NCBI GenBank assembly: GCA_002104985.1
Contig: MCGO01000205.1
Coordinates: 1 to 64,000 of the forward strand
DNA from: Rhizoclosmatium globosum
Taxonomy: Eukaryota; Chytridiomycota; Chytridiomycetes; Chytridiales; Chytriomycetaceae
Direction: 5' to 3'
Length of the DNA: 64,000 nt
This document shows positions 60,121-64,000 of the stretch, piece by piece. Every line of letters starts with the position of its first letter. Positions within the stretch are counted from its first letter, which is position 1. A program made the position numbers and the translations under genes. The notes under the pieces are model-generated. The model ran no database searches, had not been told where the DNA came from, and saw only the letters and a program-made list of their open reading frames with translations.

Positions 60121-61784
60121 CTAATTCAACAACACTATTTCATCCATGTCACCCAATACACTCTTCAACAGCTGAACGCGTACATCTTCGACGGCAACAA
60201 TCTTGACTTCTGCTTCGTTCACAACATCCTGATGTGCAGTGCCTGAACTTTCACGAGGAGCTTCATACGGAATTCGACCAGTATCAATTACATCAGAAAA
60301 ATCATTTCCATTCGTGCTCACTGAACGTGGCGAGACTAAATTGTCGAGGTGCTGCTGATTGGGGAATTCGGAAGTCAATGCTTCCTGTCCAACATCGTCC
60401 GAAAATGCTTGCAAGTCATGCAACATATCGTCAAGTTTAGCAACAGTCTCACTCCGATTAGTTCCACTTCTATTCTGCCCTCCTACAGAGGATGAAGCAA
60501 GTGGAGGACAGTACAAGAGATCGGCAGTGGCTGCGTCGACGCCACTTTGAAGAGCGCTTGTAAGTTGGGTTTGATCGCTGCAGGCACTTGTAACTTCATT
60601 TGGAACGTTTGCAGAAATTGCACCAGGAATGTACAAGGGACTATACACCAGCGTCGATGGTGTGGGTAGTGGTTGATCAGATGAAGCACCCATTAAAACA
60701 TCACGCTGATATCGCATTGAACCTTTTCGAGCAGGGGGTTGCGGTGCACCATTGGTGGCGATTTTTTGCATTACTCGTGTAAAGAGGTAACGTTCGTCAT
60801 CTTCAGGAAATGATTGTTGTTCAAGACTCGTTCGTTTTACAATTGCTGGATTATGATGTCCAGTTGACGACGATGAGGACGAAGATGAGCTGGAGGCGGT
60901 GGATTGTGATTTGAAGGGGCGCTTCCATTGTTTTAGAAGTGCCATTGATCCAAAGCTGTGGTGCGGTTTCGTGAAGTTCGATGTAGGAGCTGAAGTGTTG
61001 CCTGCAATAATGGGTGACGGGAGGAATGACGCATTTGAGTCCGTGTCTCGCGTGTATTCGTCCAATACGGCCACAGCTGTTGGGAGAATGTTGGCTCGAT
61101 AGAGCTCCTGCACTTGCTGAAGAAGCGTTGCGAAGCATGCATGGACGATGACAGGCGCTTTTGCTGAAGCTTCTCTGAAGGAATTCCAAGGTTGTGCGCG
61201 AGTTTTCGGCCCAAGTCACTTGAAACTTGTCTATGACGACTGCCATATTATATATTATAAATGAAATATAGTGTAAATAGGCAATGCTTACGTTTTGAGT
61301 GTGTCAACCTTGTTTCCAACTAAGAGCATTGGGGCAACACAACCACGGGCCTCTTCAATTTGCTCGACGAGATCCGAGATGGCATCGAAAGAAGCTTTAT
61401 CTGCGACGTCGTAGACCAGGAGCACGGCATCGACATCCCTAGCAGCCTGTGTTTGTAGTCAGAAAGCCAGTACTGAAAAGCACCAAAACAAGGGAATACG
61501 AATACACACAGCCGGAAGCAGCAGCGAATCGCCCGTCTCCGCAAGAACAACCACGTGGCATAGCCGGCGCACGACACGGAATCGCGCACAACAAAGCCAG
61601 TTCGAGCACTCAAATCCGCGGTGCTGCCCGCTGAGCTTCCGCCACCTCCTCCTCCACCGCCGCCACCGCCGCCGCTGACAAACGCCGCGTACGCGCTGAC
61701 TAATGCACTCTTGCCGACGCCGGGGCCGCCAGCGACGAGAAGCGAAATGTGCGTGACCTGCTGCTGGGCCGAATCAACGAGCAT
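60121..61784 (-). CDS. Divergent Ras-like small GTPase with poly-Gly insert and long Ser-rich tail (frame breaks)
   Basis: Box G1 is GGPGVGKSAL, soon followed by a run of 12 Gly. Box G3 is degenerate (VVVLAETGDS where a DTAG is expected). Then come DVDAVLLVYDVADKASFDA, box G4 NKVD and box G5 EASAK. Introns: 61509-61447 and 61291-61231. The frame breaks by one base at about 61180 (between HNLGIP and FREASAK), and probably near 61558. No splice pair explains the first, so it is an assembly error or a real mutation. After the G domain the protein continues for about 300 residues, Ser/Thr/Pro-rich with a ten-Ser run, and lacks a CaaX end. The start (61784, MLVDSAQQQVTH) is uncertain; a first exon near 61877 is possible. 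The product would be about 510 residues. Confidence 0.62.
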
Positions 61785-62067
61785 CAGATTCAGTCGTGAC
61801 TCGTGCTTTGGAAAAATTGAAATCAACCATCAAAGAAAGACAAGGGGGCCCGAGGAGACACTCATTCTGCCCGCCATCATGATATCCTCGTGGCAAAGCT
61901 TTACATTCCAAATGGTTCAATCATAATTAATTAGTAATGTTTAGGGCATCTTTGTAAAGTCATTTCAACGATCAATTCAACTTCCTTCCCTTTCGTTCTC
62001 ATAAAGTAATATTCAAAAGTGGGAACAGATTGGTTTGTGCAGGATCGACTTTTGATAAATCACCAAT

Positions 62068-62458
62068 ATGTCTGCCACTTTCACCCTTGTTGACGTCAAG
62101 AAGCACTGCACCGCCAAGGACTGCTGGATGATTATCCACGGAAAAGTCTATGACGTCACATCCTTCCTCTCAGAACACCCAGGAGGTGAGGAGATCATGG
62201 TTGAGTTGGCTGGACAAGATGCTACTGAAGGTATGGGTCTCCCCTCTATCATACTGCAAACCCTTCCGTCGGGATTGTCTTGACTGAATCTGCATCTATA
62301 CAGCTTTCGACGACATTGGTCACTCTGGGGATGCCAAGAAGCAATTGGCCGACTTTTTGGTTGGTACCCTTGAGGGATATGTACCAGGTGCCGCTGCCGC
62401 TGCAGGCTCAACTGGTGCTGCCGAAGGTTCCAAGGACAGCAGCTGCACAATTCAATAA
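62068..62458 (+). CDS. Cytochrome b5 ending in a CaaX-like motif
   Basis: Small heme protein, 105 residues, two exons (62068-62230, 62304-62458). The heme-binding core is standard: FTLVDVKKHCTAKDCWMIIH, then VYDVTSFLSEHPGGEEIM (first axial His), and DDIGHSGDAKK (second axial His). Microsomal cytochrome b5 normally ends in a roughly 25-residue membrane helix, and none is present here. Instead an Ala/Gly/Ser-rich linker leads to SSCTIQ, a CaaX box that could be farnesylated. The protein is therefore either lipid-anchored or soluble. It would donate electrons to desaturases such as the DES1 encoded 5 kb away; that link is inference. Confidence 0.88.
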
Positions 62459-63139
62459 GCAGCATATTTTAGGTTCTGCTCTTATGTTATTGTTTACCAG
62501 CCAGTTGTTAGTTTGTTCAGTGCATCCAGCAGTCACTATGATCGGTCGTAGTTCATTATTCAATGTCGAATAAAGTCTCGTTCAAATGTTCTGTCTCAAG
62601 TTGAAATAGTTTGGCTGAGTCCCTCTCCTCTCCCTTTTTCCCAAACAGCCTTGGAACTGGAATTATCTATGAAGCATCGAGAATTCTATTCATAGCGGTT
62701 CTGCATCTACTAAAAAACTTGAATACAAGTAAGTAAGCAAACGAGCCTATACCGATTAATGGCTTGGTGGATGCGGATTGTTTTGCAGGGGCCGGCCCTT
62801 CTGGATTGTAAAATGGCAGGTAAAATGGACGCTTTGATATTTGCTGTCTTTCCAAAGTTCAGACAATAACCAATTTGAATTTCATTTGGGGCAATGAAAA
62901 TGAAGGAAAATTAATTCCGTTATCATTATCTTTCTATCTTTCTCTATGATTGTTGTGTCATGGTCAATAACTAACGCGGACTCTCTCTTTCATATGCGGG
63001 GGTTGCAAAGGTCGAGCCCTCGTGAGGATGACAGCTGCGTGCAAAAACAGAAGCGTGCAGCCGAAAATTTGCAAGGCCCAAAAGAGAAGCATCACAAAAC
63101 GGAGCCCCACCTTGCATCCCACATCCTCATCTTTACATA
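62459..63139. other. Intergenic region, cytochrome b5 to C2H2 gene
   Basis: No convincing gene. A minus-strand frame at 62667-62855 could code for a small single-helix protein (PLIGIGSFAYLLVFKFF). It has no ATG, and I could not join it to a first exon. The right part must contain the promoter of the gene at 63140. Confidence 0.5.
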
Positions 63140-63825
63140 ATGATATCCATCCCACGCCGTAGCTCAACGCCTTTCGAATGCCCCAAGTGCGACAAGTGTA
63201 TGTTACTTCCTGTTCCCGTTTACAATCCTAAACAATCAAACCAGCCTTCCTTCGAATTGAACACCTCAACCGCCACCTCAAATGCACCCACGACGGTGTC
63301 AAAGAGTTTCACTGCAAGGTATGCCAAGGCAGCTTTGGTCGTAACGATGAGCTGCTCCGTCACCTTCGAATGCACGTTCGCAAGAACGAGCTAGATATCA
63401 GTGAGATCCCCACCACACGCACAAGACGCCGGAACATCCGTCATCCGTCTCTGGTCGGACTGCCATACAGTGCTTCCAAGAGCAACGGTGGCGTTAGTGG
63501 TAACGGATCATCTGGATCGTCATCCCCAAACTACTCAGACTTCTCTGGGCCAGCCACCGGATCGACTTCTCCGTTGTCTCCACCGTTCTCACCGGGTTAT
63601 TTGGTTGAGATTGCTGAGGCGATGGTGGCGGTCTCCACAGGCATCTCCACGGATCCTAAGCATGATGTCACCTTGCCAGCACCACTGATGCAAAGCGATG
63701 AGAAATCCTACTCAGCCACACACACCCCATTCCCTTATGCCGCATATGCCAACAACTCTACCGTTTACATGAATACTCAAGGATTGGGTATTAGCAAAAT
63801 GTCACTCAACTTTCTTATGGACTAA
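63140..63825 (+). CDS. Small two-finger C2H2 transcription factor
   Basis: 212 residues in two exons (63140-63197 and 63245-63825) joined inside the first finger. The fingers are FECPKCDKSFLRIEHLNRH (completed by LKCTH) and FHCKVCQGSFGRNDELLRH (completed by LRMH), separated by about eight residues. The RxEHLxRH and RNDELLRH helices resemble those of fungal stress and carbon regulators such as the Mig1/Msn2 class, but the assignment is only by finger type. The rest is Ser/Pro/Thr-rich and probably disordered. Without the splice the first finger would lack its His ligands, which supports the intron. Confidence 0.85.
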
Positions 63826-64000
63826 TACCACACTTAATTACTGTTCCCCTCTATTTCTCCTACTTTGTTTCGCACTTTTCAAGTCGTAATCACTTAATTC
63901 TCTCTGTCTTCTGCTATTCTTAATGCTTTTACTTTTTTCCCTTCCGTAATAATCCTTTCTTAGCAGTTTATCTTGCAATTAATCAGAATTACTACATGAA
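63826..64000. other. 3' flank of the C2H2 gene
   Basis: T/C-rich sequence with no open frame of note. It probably contains the 3' untranslated region. Confidence 0.4.

Noticed and set aside
62667..62855. Possible small single-helix protein on the minus strand
   Set aside because: It has no ATG and I could not connect it to a first exon. It might be a terminal exon, but the support is too weak.

Overview
The window looks like a gene-dense fungal nuclear contig. Reasons: short spliceosomal introns (mostly 44-63 nt, GT...AG), a Chs7-type chitin synthase export chaperone, a Zn2Cys6 regulator, a fungal-type PEBP-fold mitochondrial ribosomal protein, an ATP11 assembly factor and a sphingolipid delta-4 desaturase. 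Genes are packed tightly on both strands, often 30-120 bp apart. The style would suit a zoosporic or other early-diverging fungus, but the sequence alone does not fix the lineage.

Left arm (1-17.6 kb): a large uncharacterised C2H2 protein running off the left edge (minus strand); a roughly 1 kb gap; a pogo/Tigger-like DDE transposase; a Zn2Cys6 transcription factor with one frame break; mitochondrial ribosomal protein mL38; an F-box/leucine-rich-type protein head-to-head with Chs7; and a VWA-domain protein.

Centre (17.9-43.9 kb): one giant split gene, about 37 exons and about 8,000 residues. It has a signal peptide, 13 copies of a Cys-rich domain resembling a von Willebrand type D core, long Ser/Thr/Lys mucin-like linkers, and a C-terminal hydrophobic tail like a GPI signal. 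It is built from three tandem-repeat tiers: a 959-bp exon+intron unit (3 copies), modules of 1.4-2.1 kb (9 copies) carrying 48-bp minisatellite arrays, and a 450-bp exon+intron unit (about 11 copies). All internal exons are phase-symmetric within their tier. Two single-base deletions interrupt it as assembled. This is the outstanding feature of the window.

Right arm (44-64 kb): housekeeping genes. Nit2-type omega-amidase sits head-to-head with ATP11 (27 bp between start codons). Then come an F-box protein, a low-complexity Lys/Ala-rich protein, a guanylate kinase with an added N-terminal hydrophobic segment, two unrecognised genes head-to-head (54 bp), a dihydroceramide delta-4 desaturase, a secreted GPI-type alkaline phosphatase, a divergent Ras-like GTPase with a poly-Gly insert, a cytochrome b5 ending in a CaaX-like motif instead of a membrane tail, and a small two-finger C2H2 regulator.

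The genes do not form one pathway. Several concern the cell surface (Chs7 for chitin, the giant mucin-like protein, the GPI-type phosphatase) and three concern mitochondria (mL38, Atp11, possibly the anchored guanylate kinase). No rRNA, tRNA, CRISPR array or viral sequence was seen. All exon joins were made by eye from splice signals and frame; transcripts would be needed to confirm them.
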